Origin: Nilaparvata lugens
Lineage: Eukaryota; Arthropoda; Insecta; Hemiptera; Delphacidae
Length of the DNA stretch: 64,000 bases
Assembly (NCBI RefSeq): GCF_014356525.2
Contig: NC_052517.1
Span: forward strand, 5,654,500-5,718,499
Direction: 5' to 3'
This document shows positions 8,930 to 19,261 of the stretch, piece after piece (within the stretch, counting starts at the first letter, position 1; every line of letters begins with the position of its first letter). Position numbers and translations under genes: made by a program. Under the pieces are notes generated by a model. That model saw only the letters and a program-made list of their open reading frames with translations. It ran no database searches and was not told where the DNA came from.

Positions 8930-10250
8930 GGGAAGAAAGAGATGTAAGTGTGACATAGAAAGAGAAGAGGAGAGGAAAGAGGAGAGAGAGATGTAAAATG
9001 ATAAGAGAAAAGAGAAATTATGCAAAGAAGCAGAATAGGAAAAGAAATTAAAATGGTAAATTACGACAATGAAAAAAAAAAGGGGATGAGCAGGAGGAAG
9101 AAGATGAAGAAGATGAAGATGAATAGGAGAAGAAGAAGAAGAAGAAGAAGAAGAAGAAGAAGAAGAAGAAGAAGAAGAAGAAGAAGAAGAAGAAGAAGAA
9201 GAAGAAGAAGAAGGAGAAGAAGAAGAAGAAGAAGAAGAAGAAGAAGAAGATGAAGAAGAAGGAGAAGAAGAAGAAGAAGAAGAAGGAGAAGAAGAAGAAG
9301 AAGAAGAAGGAGAAGAAGAGGAAGAAGAAAGTAAAAAATGCCAATATGAAAGAGTAGTGATGAAAGAAGGAGAATAATAAGATGACAAGGATGAAGGGAA
9401 ACATGAAATGTAGGAGAATAGAAAAAAGAAAAAGAAAGAGAAAAAATCTGGATAGGGAAGTAGAAGAAGAGGAGAGAAGAGAGAGAGAAGATAATTGACA
9501 AGAGGAAAGAGAAAACAATACAAGGAGAAGATTACAAAGAGAAAGAAGAATTAATACGATGACGAGGATCAAGAAGAACGAGGGAATTGAGAAGAAGAGG
9601 CGAGAAGGGAGGGAAGGAAAAGAAGGAGAAGAAGAAAAAGGAGGAAATAAACAGAGAGAAAAGAGGGAATAAAAATGACAAAAAATGGAATTAATACAAG
9701 TAGAAGACTGGGAAAAGAAAGAAGATTACGTTCAAAGACGAGTATCAAGTTGAAGAAGTAGTGAAGAAGAAGAAGAAGAAGAAGAAGAAGAAGAAGAAGA
9801 AGAAGAAGAGAAAAGAAGAAGAGAAGAGAAGAAGAAGAAGAAGAGAAGAAGAAGCGAGAAAGAAGAAGAAGAAGAAGAAGAAGAAGAAGAAGAAGAAGAA
9901 GAAGAAGAAGAAGAAGAAGAAGAAGAAGAAGAAGAAGAAGAAGAAGAAGAAGAAGAAGAAGAAGAAGAAGAAGAAGAAGAAAAGAAGAAGAAGGGTAGGA
10001 TGAGAGAAGGAGGAGGTGGTGGAGGAGAAGAAGAAGAAGGAAGAAGAAGAAGAAGGAAGAAGAAGAGAGAAGAAGAAGAAGAAGAAGAAGAAGAAGAAGA
10101 AGAAGAAGAAGAAGAAGAAGAAGAAGAAGGAGGAGTAGGATGATGAGAAGGAGGAGGTGGTGGAGGAGGAAGAAGAAGGAAAGGAGAAGAAGAAGAAGAA
10201 GAAGAAGAAGAAGAAGAAAAAGGAGAAGAGGAAAAATAAAAAGAAAGAAA
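8930..10250. repeat. 1.3-kb purine tract dominated by (AAG)n
   Basis: Nearly all purine on the plus strand. Long, almost pure AAG runs lie at about 9128-9212, 9228-9330, 9764-9810, 9865-9982 and 10067-10130, separated by GGA/GAGA interruptions. Homopurine-homopyrimidine mirror repeats of this length can form triplex (H-)DNA. The frames reading poly-Lys, poly-Arg, poly-Ser or poly-Leu are not genes. Confidence 0.95.
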
Positions 10251-10531
10251 AACAATCTCAGTTAAAGGCTGAGTTATATATTCTAGGGTGTGGTCCCAGC
10301 TAGTTACAAAGTAGAATCATATATCTGACCAACCTGCAGGTAAATAATCAATACTCTCCTAAAAGAAGCAAGATGGTAGATTTCCCAATCAATCAGTCAC
10401 CGTTTAAACTCAAAATAAACAACATTATAACGAACAAAACTTGATATGCATTTAATCCAGTTTAAAATCAGATTTAGTTGAAGCTCTCATTGTGCAAACG
10501 GCACTTAGAATTAGTAAATGCTAGCGTTTAT

Positions 10532-11012
10532 CATAGAGAAACGATAGCATAAGTAGATATCCCATGGTATATTGCGTTTATGTCGCAACTTTTACTGTTA
10601 TCCAAAGCCGATAGTTCACGTAGTTCTTTCCTATGCAGCTGTGTGACGCTGGTAGTCTCTCAAATTGTGGTCTCTCATATGCTGGTAGTCTCTCATATTA
10701 CAAATTACTTTTCATATCATATACAGTTCAATAATTATTTTCTTAGTCTATATTATGTAAATTCATCTATAATTTTGCTGTATTGTAAGCTATTGTATAT
10801 AAGTGTATAAGCCAGTATATATTGTAATCTACATAAATAAAGTACCCAATCAATCAATCAATCAATCAAATTGTGCCGTGCATACACTCTCACCCCAACA
10901 AAACAGTAATAACGGACAACAATCGACAGTAATCGGCTTGAGATAACAGTAAAAGTTGCGACATAAATGCCCTATACCATGGGATATCTACTTACGCTAT
11001 TGTTTCTCTATG
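10532..11012. mobile_element. W foldback MITE, interrupted copy
   Basis: Ends CATAGAGAAACGATAGC and the complement CGCTATTGTTTCTCTATG. Long inverted arms include ATATCCCATGGTAT, TTTATGTCGCAACTTTTACTG and GGCTTGAGATAACAG. An uninterrupted copy is at 61707-61981 (275 bp). Here a SINE A unit (10700-10869) is inserted. Confidence 0.85.
10700..10869 (+). mobile_element. SINE-like family A, 5'-truncated copy
   Basis: Begins ACAAATTACTTTTCATATC, continues with the A-family 3' part (ATAATTTTGCTGTATTGTAAGC, AAGCCAGTATATATTGTAATC) and ends CATAAATAAAGTACCC(AATC)n. It splits the W MITE around it. Confidence 0.85.
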
Positions 11013-11029
11013 CTTTTATCCAATCAACC

Positions 11030-12440
11030 TATTGAAACAATGAATTCAAAATCGAAATGTGATTAAATAATCAGTAAATGATCTTATATTGAAAGGATAA
11101 TTTTGAAAAACAATAACCTGAGAATTAGAAGCTTTCATTCAATCGCCTTATCGAAAGAAGAAATTCACAAATCAAAATATGAATCAATAATCAGTAAATG
11201 ACCTTATATTGAAAGAATAACCTTGAAAAATAATGACCTTAGAATGAACTGAGAATTAGAAATTGCTGGCTTTTATTCAAATGAACTTTTGAATGAGTCA
11301 ATACCAAATTGAAATATAAATCAATAATCAGTAAATTACTTTATATTGAAAGAATAACCTTGGAAAAACATGAACTCAGAATGATCTGAGAGTTAGAAAT
11401 GCCAGCTTTTATTCAATTGATCTCTTGAAAGAATGAATTTCAAATTGGAATGTAACACAATAATCAGTAAATGACCTTATATTGAAAGCATAACCTTTAA
11501 AACCAATGACCTTGAAAAAGCATAACCTGAATGATGAGAATAAGGCTCAACTCACACTTAGGCGACTGAGGTGGAGAAGAGACTGGACTCTAGTGGAGAG
11601 CATGAGTTTTCGAATGGTGACACTCAGACCAGTCGATTCTATTTTTCGCGACGTCACCATTTGGAAACACATGCTTTCGACCAGAGTCGAGTCTCCTCTT
11701 GACCTGAGTCGCCTAAGTGTCAGTTGAGCCTTAGAATGACTCATTAGAATGACCAAAACTAATCTCGACACTAGTGGAGAGCGTGTATTTCCAAATGGTG
11801 ACAGTCGCGGAGACTAGAGTCGACTGGTCTGAATGTCACCATTCGAAAACTCATGCTCTCCACTAGAGTCAGGATGAGTTTTGGGTCATTCTAATGAGTC
11901 ATTCTAAGGCTCAACTCACACTTAGGCTACTCAGGTCAAGAAGAGACTCGACTCTGTTCGAAAGCATGTGTTTCCAATTGGTGACGTCGCGGAGACTAGA
12001 GTCGACTGGTCTGAGTGTCACCATTTGGAAACACATGCTCTCCACTAGAGTCCAGTCTCTTCTCCACCTCAGTCGCCTAAGTGTGAGTTAAGCCTTAGAA
12101 TAACCTGATAATTGGCAATTGATCAAACTTGACCTAACTGTCTTTTATTTAACTGACCTATTGAACAAGTAAATTACAAATTGAAATGTGATTCAATAAC
12201 CAGTAAATGACCTTAAATTGCAAGCATAACCTTGAAAAACAATGACCTTGAAAAACATAACCTGAATGATGATAATTAGAATTACCTGAGAATCAGCAAT
12301 TGATCAAACTTGACCTAACTGTCTTTTATTTAACTGACCTATTGAACGAGTAAATTCTCAATTGAAATGTAACACTATAATCAGTACATAACCTTTAATT
12401 AGAAGCATAACCTTGAAAAAACATGACCTTAAGGTCAGAA
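11030..12440. repeat. degenerate tandem array, period about 120-150 bp
   Basis: Repeated phrases CAGTAAATGACCTTATATTG, AAGCATAACCTTGAAAAA and ATTCAATTGACCTATTGAA recur near 11070, 11191, 11323, 11463, 12199 and 12378. The array is split by the composite palindrome at 11541-12098. Confidence 0.75.
11541..12098. mobile_element. composite palindromic element (three nested inverted units)
   Basis: Outer ends TAAGGCTCAACTCACACTTA and its complement. Inside are an arm pair at 11541-11735, a central palindrome with TCATTAGAATGACC / GGTCATTCTAATGA at about 11740-11905, and a second arm pair at 11905-12098. Blocks AAACACATGCT and TGGTGACGTCGCG recur in alternating orientation. Reading frames on both strands encode near-identical short peptides only because the DNA is palindromic. 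Confidence 0.8.
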
Positions 12441-12896
12441 ATTACCTTGCTCTTACTCCTTGCGGGTGTGAAATCCTCCTTTGAAGTTTTTCTTCTTTTA
12501 TCCTTAAGTATCATTCGAGCTGCCGCAAAAGCCATACTGGTAATCTTGAATTCAAAAAGATGCTCAGAAAACGATCAAATTTCGACTAATCTCCAAGTTT
12601 TGTACGTTTTTCAATGGGCTTTCAACCAGTTTTCGACGTTTTTGAAGCACTTCCAACGATTTTTCAACGATGTATCGCCGTTCTTCAACGATGTGTCGAC
12701 GTTACTCAACTAGTTTCAACGATATTTGTCGGTTTTCAAATGTTTTTCAGAGGGTTTTCAACGGTTTCCGATGTTTTCAAGAACTAGTTTCCGACGTTTT
12801 TCAACGGGCTCCCACGTTTATTCAACGAATTGTCCTTCAAAGTCCTCTCAACTCTTTGCAATAGAATTCAACACTTTTGTAGCACTTCACTTTTCA
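12423..12896. repeat. short degenerate repeats of the TTTTCAACG type
   Basis: Between 12600 and 12830 the phrase TTTTCAACG(A/G) recurs about every 18-25 bases (CCGACGTTTTTCAACG, CGATGTGTCGACG). Open frames here are Phe/Ser-rich and repeat-derived. Confidence 0.55.
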
Positions 12897-12970
12897 TTTA
12901 CTTTTGTAATTATTTATTATTTTACTTTTGTAATTATTTATTATTTTACTTTTGTAATTATTTATTATCT
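12897..12970. repeat. 24-bp tandem repeat, three copies
   Basis: The unit TTACTTTTGTAATTATTTAT plus TATT is repeated three times without change. Confidence 0.9.
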
Positions 12971-13157
12971 ACTTTTCTATTATTTAACAGCAGATTCTAG
13001 CTTAGAATAAGTTTATAATCAAATTTCAACACTTATTTTCTAATTTTAACCACTTTTTAAGTTAACGTGTACTAATATTGCTTTACTGAATGTAGACTAT
13101 ACCTACAGCTTAATTGTGTCTAAAAAATTAATTTTTCCATTAAGAAATTTGAAAATA

Positions 13158-13897
13158 TACTCCAGTGAGGTCCACGTTATAATGGCAGTGTTTGATTAAC
13201 AATGGTATTGCTATCCTTGTCTTTCATCCAACAGAGCAGATACCTCTATCCTTTTCCAATCACTGTTTGTAGACAATGCTATAGTGAGGTCCACGTTATA
13301 ATGGCAGTGTTTGATTAGCAATGGTATTGCTATCCTTGTCTTTCATCCAACAGAGCAGATACCTCTATCCTTTTCCAATCTCCGTTTGTAGACAATGTTT
13401 TAGTGAGGTCCACGTTATAATGGCAGTGTTTGATTAGCAATGGTATTGCTATCCTTGTCTTTCATCCAACAAAGCAGATACCTCTATCCTTTTCCAATCA
13501 CTGTTTGTAGACAATGCTATAGTGAGGTCCACGTTATAATGGGAGTTTTTGATTAGCAATGGTATTGCTATCTGTGTCTATTATCCAACAAAGCAGATAG
13601 CACTATCTCTTTCTCGCTTTGCTCTGTTGCCAGATCGTCTTTTAACAATGTAGAAATAATAATTAATTGACAAAATATAACATCTTTATTATAAAAATTC
13701 ATTATGAAATTATCGAAAAGTATAATCTCTTGCTAAATAAAATATAATTTATTATTTTAAACGAGAATGAACCGTTAATATTACAGCAATAAACCTGTAT
13801 CAGCTACCGTCTATAGAAGGCATTGACAAGACAGAGGATCGGCAACATTTTTCTCCTATTTTTCTCCACTGCCATTATAACGTGGACCTCACTATAG
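13158..13897 (+). mobile_element. M1 MITE with a four-fold tandem left end
   Basis: The left terminal segment (GTGAGGTCCACGTTATAATG to TTTGTAGACAATG) occurs four times. AGTGAGG starts at 13164, 13283, 13402 and 13521: spacing exactly 119 bp each time. The fourth copy continues into the normal M1 interior (CTCTGTTGCCAGATCGTCTT, AACGAGAATGAACCGTTAAT). The element ends in one right terminus, CATTATAACGTGGACCTCAC, at about 13896. Confidence 0.9.
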
Positions 13898-14029
13898 GAG
13901 GTGTTGTAACACATTTGACTATAAAGGGTGTAGAGTAAAAGAGATCCTTTTCATTTATACTATAGGGCTTAAGGGTGACCCTTAAGGGACTGCAGACTTT
14001 ATTGCTGTCTTACTAAGGACTTGAAACAG

Positions 14030-14520
14030 CTCTTCAAATGGTGAGGAGGAGGTGGAGGAGGCGGAGGAGGAGGAGGAAGAGGAGGAGGAGGAGGAGGAGG
14101 AGGGGAGGAGTAAGAGGAGGAGGTGAAGTGGAGAACTTAGAGAAAGAGAAAGTAGAGAAAGAGGAGGAAGAGGTGGTGGAAGAGTAGGAGGAGGAGGATG
14201 AGGTGAAGTAGGAGAAGATAGAAGACGAGAAAGAAGAGGAGGAGAAGAAGGAGTTGGAGAAGCAGGAGGGGGAGGTGGAGGAGGAGGAGGAGGATGAGGA
14301 GAAAAAGAGGAGCAGGGGGAGGAGGAGGAGAAGGAAGGAGATGATGGAGGAGAAGTCGGTGGTAGTGGAGGAGGAGAGGAAAAAAGAGAAAAAGTAGAAT
14401 CAAGAAGCGGATGATGTGAAGAAGGTGAAGGAGTAGAGGAGGAGGAGGAGGAGGAGGTAGAGGAAGAGGAGGAGGAGGAGGAGGAGGAGGAGGAGGAGGA
14501 GGAGGAAGAGGAGTAGTAGG
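14030..14520. repeat. purine tract rich in (GGA)n
   Basis: GGA/GAG-dominated, with an almost pure GGA run at about 14433-14510. Associated frames are low complexity. Confidence 0.9.
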
Positions 14521-14677
14521 ACGTGAAAGAGGATGGAGTGGCAGAAGGTTTAAAGGAAAAGGAGTGAAATGAAAAATACTGAGAAGAATAAATTAATGAA
14601 GAAGAACAGTTTAAACGAAGTAGAAGTTTGAGAAAAATTGATCTAGATTTCTCTTCATAAGAAAGAATTCTGCCAAA

Positions 14678-14898
14678 GGATTAGATCTCTTTATTTATGT
14701 ATGTTACATTATTTATTTAATTTACATTAAATGACGGTAATGCTAATTATTCAACGAGTTTTACAAAGTATAAACAATTAATAAATGAGAATAAAGATTG
14801 AATGCAATTAGAATAATGATAATATAATAATGTGATGTAACTTCAATAATCGGCGGTGTTTCAACAATTAATTGTCGATAATTGTCTCCTCCTCCACA
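14678..14898 (-). mobile_element. SINE-like family B, minus-strand copy
   Basis: On the minus strand it carries GACAATTAATTGTTGAAACACCGCCGATTA in pieces, GAAGTTACATCACATTATT, and the tail TAACATACATAAATAAAGAG-ATCTAATC. It matches the B units at 27293-27562 and 27945-28199. Confidence 0.8.
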
Positions 14899-14999
14899 TT
14901 CAAATAATATTTTGAAGGTTTATAGTTTAAATAACTTCTGATTAAAAAAAAGATCGAAATAGTATATTTCGCACCTAGAGCAGAAAATGAGATTTTTCC

Positions 15000-15072
15000 A
15001 GCTCGAAATCGGTTTTCAAGTCCGAGGCCGTAGGCCGAGGACTAGAAAAGATTGAGAGCTGGAAAAACATTT
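15000..15072. repeat. short palindrome present only in copy 1 of the TIR element flank
   Basis: Inverted TTTTCCAGCTC / GAGCTGGAAAA around GAGGCCGTAGGCCGAGG. At the matching place in copy 2 (about 50655) the sequence runs straight from GAGCAGAAAA to ACATTTTTGCCC. Confidence 0.7.
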
Positions 15073-15091
15073 TTGCCCGTGGTGCGAACGA

Positions 15092-15563
15092 TATTTTTCG
15101 CCACACTACAGGTATTGCTGACAAAATAAATAAAGAATACAAAATAAAGAATACTCGTTAAGCTATCGTACCTATCTCTTGATTTTAGTGGTAGAAGATT
15201 TTCAGTCAGGATTTCAGATTCTTTTAAAATTTCACTTGGAATACCACAGTCATCTTCAAGCATTTTTGAAAATTCGGAATGCACTAATCAACAATAAATA
15301 ATTGAATAAAACTGGTTGCGAAGCGAATTAGTTTGATTCGAAACTGGAACTGAAATCATGGCGACTTTAGCTGATTATGAAAGTGGCCACTCGCCCGATC
15401 TAGCGGATGACTTATTAACTACTTCCATGAGCGGCTGGAAAGAGACAACTTTCTGGCCTAGCCCGGAAAAGAAACCCTTTTCTGACGTCGTCTGCAAACA
15501 AGGTCTTTCAGATCTACGTAGGGACTGGAAAACAGCTGCTTTCTGTGCAGTGTGGCGAAAATA
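15092..15563. mobile_element. TIR element with two divergent ORFs, copy 1
   Basis: Left end TATTTTTCGCCACACTACAG, right end the complement of TATTTTCGCCACACTGCA: about 19-bp inverted termini, 472 bp in all. The interior is nearly identical to 50679-51139. Homology on the left continues past the TIR to about 14963 (TATATTTCGCACCTAGAGCA). Confidence 0.75.
15172..15263 (-). CDS. possible first coding exon inside the TIR element (copy 1)
   Basis: Starts MLEDDCGIPSEILKE and reaches LLPLKSRDR before a donor-like AG|GTACGAT at 15171; 92 bases, 30 codons plus two bases. The ENLLPLKSRDRY phrase resembles the N-terminus of tyrosine-recombinase-like (Crypton-type) proteins as I remember them. Copy 2 has one change here (E to A before NLLP). 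No downstream exon was found in the window, so it may be only a remnant. Confidence 0.3.
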
Positions 15564-15591
15564 CGAAAATATCAATATTCAAAACGAATAG
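15358..15591 (+). CDS. small ORF inside the TIR element (copy 1)
   Basis: 77 codons, start MATLADYESGHSPDLADD, core WKETTFWPSPEKKP and DLRRDWKTAAFCAVWRK. The reading frame runs out through the right terminal repeat into host DNA, so the last ~9 residues differ from copy 2. Over the shared 67 codons I count five base differences, four changing an amino acid (L4S, Y7D, S12L, S35R), which does not suggest purifying selection. No known domain. It starts about 95 bp from the divergent minus-strand ORF. Confidence 0.25.
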   Translation: MATLADYESGHSPDLADDLLTTSMSGWKETTFWPSPEKKPFSDVVCKQGLSDLRRDWKTAAFCAVWRKYENINIQNE

Positions 15592-15769
15592 CATCTACAA
15601 ACTCTTCAGAATATCTGAAGTTTATACTATTTTTCTCTATAAAAAATAAACACCAGATTTGAAACTCGAAACTGGACAAAAATAAATTCTCAATAAATAT
15701 TGTAGGAGGGTGAGGAAAAGAGAGAATGTGGTACAAAAGTAATTAATGTTTCACATGAAGAAGTAAAAG

Positions 15770-16160
15770 GGAGAGGAGAGAGGAAGAAGAAGAAGAAGTT
15801 GAAGAGGAGAGAGGATAAGGAGAAAAAGTAGAAGATCAAGATTGCTTGATGAGAAGGAGAGAAAAGGAAGAAGAAGAGAAAGAAGGAATGCATAGTGATA
15901 AATAAAGGAGATAGCAGGAGAGTATCGAGAAAGAGATTGGGGGAATGATAAGGATAATAAGCGTAAAAAGAGGGAATAGATAAAGAAATAGAAGTAGAAG
16001 TAGAAGAAGAAGAAGAAGAAGAATGAGGAAAAGATGGTTAGGAGAGAGAAATAATGATTAATGATTAATGAGTAGAGGAGTGAGTAGGACAAGAAATGTA
16101 AGAAAATGGAGAAGGAGAAGAAGAAAAGATGAAGGAGGAGCAGGAGGAGGTGTAAGGAAA
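15770..16160. repeat. purine tract
   Basis: AGAAG/GGAGA-rich low-complexity sequence, with the complementary Phe/Ser/Leu frames on the minus strand. Confidence 0.85.
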
Positions 16161-16335
16161 GAAGATAGGCTATTACTCTCTCTCTCTCCTGACTGAACTC
16201 TACTTAGTTTGAAGTAGGTCCTCACAGTTTATTGAAGTAAGGAAGCTGCAAGCGAGGTGGGATGCCTACTCCGGGTTATTCCAGGTTCCGTGAATGGCTT
16301 ATCTTAAAGGGCTCCTAACTACCGTCTTATCTCTG

Positions 16336-16815
16336 CCAGGAGGCAAAGGAGAAGAAGAAGAGGTAAACGAGGAGGAAGGAGAAGAAGAAGTGAAACAAGA
16401 AGAAGGTGGAGGAAGTGGGAGAGGCAGGAAAGGCTGAAGTGGATAAGATCTAGAGCAAGAGGAGGATGAAGAGAAAAGCGGAACAGAAGGAGGAGAAAAA
16501 GAAGGAGAAGAAGAAGGAAAAGGGGAGACAAGAAGAAGATGAAGAACTAAAGAGGGGTGGAGAAGAAGAAGTTGATGAAGTACTGGAACAAGAAAGAGAT
16601 GAAGAGGAATATGAAAGAACGAGAAGATGAAGAAGAAGAAAAGAAAGGAAGAGAAGGAGATGAGGGGGAAAACAAGAACGAGAGGATGATAAAGAGAAAA
16701 ATGAAGAGAAACAAGAAGAAAGGGGAACAAGAAGAAGGAGAGAAAGAGGCGAGGAAGAAGAAAACTAAAGAGTTAGGAGAAGAAAGAAGAAGGAGAAAAA
16801 CGAGAGAGAAGAAGG
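16336..16815. repeat. purine tract
   Basis: GAAGAAG/GGAGA-rich for about 480 bp. The 170 bp before it (16161-16335) are ordinary sequence with no recognised feature. Confidence 0.85.
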
Positions 16816-17073
16816 TTATCTCGCCCTAAGGGGTTTTACATGAAGAGCCTTTCATTGAGTGTGAAAAGCTCTTTCCTTAAATTCAAGACTGTTCTTTGCA
16901 TTATATGAGTATGTTCTCACTTTTATCTCTTCTTTGATATTTAGGTGAAAGTTTTCTACTTTTTTTATCAGGAACTTAGTTTTTGAAGCTAATAGCAGAA
17001 CTAAAACTGAAGCTGGCTAATCAAGTGTGGATATTATCACAAAATTAAATAATCGTCATTTCTTCTCTGGTTT

Positions 17074-17773
17074 CCATATATAAAAGCGAAATTGCACTCA
17101 CTCACTGACTGACTGACTGACTCACTCACTCACTCACTCACTAACTCACTCACTGACTCACTCACTCGCAGAACTAAAAATCTACCGGACCAAAAACGTT
17201 CAAATTTGGTAGGTATGTTCAGTTGGCACTTTAGAGGCGCACTAAGGAATCTTTTGGCAATATTTTAATTCTAAGGGTGGTTTTTAAGGGTTTAAAGTTC
17301 GTCTTTTAGCATGTATATTCTTCTTCTCCCAATCTCTTAAAATTATAATTGAAAAATGTCAATATGTCAATATGTTAATATAGAACTATAATCAAGAGAG
17401 ATTACCTCTTCGAAACAGTAGTTAAATGGTAACTAGATTAATAATTTTGCCAGGTTGGCATTGAGTTGACTCTGTTAGGTTGGCATCAAGTTGAAGCTTG
17501 AAATGCATTTATCGCGGAAAAATTGATGGGGCACTGCTACTTCAATCAGAGCTATTCCTGGGAATATTTTATTACTAGCCGTCAGGCTCGCTTCGCTCGC
17601 AATTTATCCGTTTAGCCAGACGTTGAGTCTGGACCCCCGACTGGATCGTCCTAACATTTATGATACCCGCGAGCCTGCTGATCTCATTCTTGGACGATAC
17701 AGTCGAGGGTCCAGGGGGCGGAGCCCCCCTGGCTAGACGGATATTGCGAGCGAAGCGAGCCTGACGGCTAGTA
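17074..17773 (+). mobile_element. H2 Helitron-like element
   Basis: Carries the H2 5' part (ATATAAAAGCGAAATTGCAC, ACTGACTGACTGACTCACTC, ACGTTCAAATTTGGTAGGTA) and the 3' part ending CCTGACGGCTAG followed by T. The last 205 bp (17568-17773) form a near-perfect inverted repeat with GGCTCGCTTCGCTCGC / GCGAGCGAAGCGAGCC arms and CCCCGACTGGATCGTCC inside. Confidence 0.8.
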
Positions 17774-17990
17774 TACTATAAGAGAATTGGCTTATACACG
17801 TACAGGATAGGAAAATTATGTTCTATGCATCATCACGTCTCAACTACTTAACTGATTAACTTGAAATTTTGCGTAAAAATCCTTAATTAACCGAGGATGG
17901 TTATAGACCTATTTTTAATTCTTCAAGATTTCATTACGTCAAGTTTTCAGTTTGTCAAATTTTAAAATAGATCTTTGCGGAGCACGAGTA
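17774..17990 (+). mobile_element. H3 Helitron-like element, second copy
   Basis: TATACTATAAGAGAATTGGC, CTTATACACGTACAGGATAGG, CCGAGGATGGTTATAGACC and GCGGAGCACGAG match H3. It follows directly after H2; its 5' TC and 3' CTAG are lost. A poly-A run follows at 17990-18005. Confidence 0.75.
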
Positions 17991-18237
17991 AAAAAAAAAA
18001 AAAAATTGATCTTTGCTTCTTTAAAAAAAATTATAATCTCTTGTCTCCAGTGAGAAATAACAATTTTAAGGGATAATTTTTGAGGGATAAGCAGGATTTA
18101 ATATTAAGGTAGAGAAAAGGTAAGTTAGAGGAGAGGTACAACAGATGTATATATGTAAGGATAAATATAAATATAATTAGGGATATTGAAATATTGCAAT
18201 CTTATTATGTTTTTATCCGTCTAGTTTTCAAATTACA

Positions 18238-18345
18238 TTGAGATTCCACGTTATAAACTCAGTGGCAGAGATAGGCCAACAGCGTTGTCGATTCTCTGCC
18301 TTGCCACTGGCTCCAATGGTGAATTTCTGATTCCGATATATCTGA
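18238..18345 (+). mobile_element. degenerate M1 fragment
   Basis: CCACGTTATAAACTCAGTGG and ACAGCGTTGTCGATTCTCTG match the M1 left part with many changes. Confidence 0.5.
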
Positions 18346-18386
18346 TTTAATGTCAACTATTTATTCTTGTTAAAAATAATCAAATA

Positions 18387-18606
18387 TATAGTAAGGTCCA
18401 CGTTATAATGACAGTATTTGATCAACTTTAGTTTTGCTATCCTTGTCTATCATTCGACAAAGCCGGTGGTACTATCATTTCTAGGTCCAAAACGATGACA
18501 ATTATGTTTTTGACAGTGTAGAAATATAATATTAATTAATGCAGAGAATCGGCATCGCTATTCTTCTATCTTCATTCACTGCCATTATAACGTGGACCAC
18601 ACTATA
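18387..18606 (+). mobile_element. M1 MITE, short subtype (~220 bp)
   Basis: TATAGTAAGGTCCACGTTAT to CCATTATAACGTGGACC..ACTATA. Both termini are present. Interior AACGATGACAATTATG and GAATCGGCATCGCTATTC match the short copies at 23909, 25139 and 62079, in the opposite orientation to those. Confidence 0.85.
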
Positions 18607-18742
18607 GTTTAATCGTCTGAAAATATTTTTTCAATTATTTTACAATAATTTTTCACAATATTATTGAGAATGGATGTTCTGTAAATTTGTTATATTTCTA
18701 GTCCGTTCAAGAACAATCTGGCAACGTTGCGGAGCTATAGTC

Positions 18743-19053
18743 CTATAGTTAGGTCCACGTTATAATGGCAGTGGAGAAAGATAGGAGAACAACGTTGCCG
18801 ATTCTCTGTCTTGTCAATGCCTTGTATGGAGGGTAACTGACACCGGTTCATTGATGTAATATTAACGGTTCATTCTCGTTTAAAATTATCAATTATATTT
18901 TATGAAGCAAGAAATTATATTTTCCAATGATCTCATAATCATGATTAAATAAATATTTTGTTAATTAATTTTCAATTCTACATTGTTAAAAGACGTTCTG
19001 GCAACAGAGAAAAACAAGAAAGAGATAGCGCTATCCGCTTTGTCGGATGATAG
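18743..19053 (+). mobile_element. M1 MITE, left part, cut by H1
   Basis: Starts CTATAGTTAGGTCCACG, with interior AGGAGAACAACGTTGCCGAT and ACATTGTTAAAAGACG. It breaks off after TGTCGGATGATAGAC, where H1 sequence begins. A right-hand M1 part lies at 19785-19922, but it repeats some of the left part and differs in sequence. Confidence 0.8.
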
Positions 19054-19261
19054 ACTAGTAGTTCTGTGAACAGTAGACCTCACGCAGTATTCTCATCCAC
19101 AAGCACCTGATTGAAACTATAGACCTTATGGAAATACAGCAATAGACTGGCTTCTCCACACATCTGTGTAATCACTTGTCAGCTGATTTATGATGAATAA
19201 TTCTATAGTCTGATTTTTACTCTAATATTGGCGTATGAAGGAGGCTCCTTTTTCCTTTCAT
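19054..19261 (-). mobile_element. H1 partial copy (3' 208 bp)
   Basis: Minus-strand H1 3' half, from the end motif TAGTAGTTCTGTGAACAG through CACACATCTGTGTAATCACT to GGAGGCTCCTTTTTCC. It stops where the next H1 copy begins. Confidence 0.85.

Noticed and set aside
9020..10255. Long frames of poly-Arg, poly-Lys, poly-Ser, poly-Leu or poly-Phe
   Set aside because: They arise from (AAG)n on either strand and have no splice context or non-repetitive core.
11506..12091. Near-identical peptides (STLVESMCFQ type) encoded on both strands
   Set aside because: The DNA is palindromic, so identical frames on both strands are expected. No sign of coding use.
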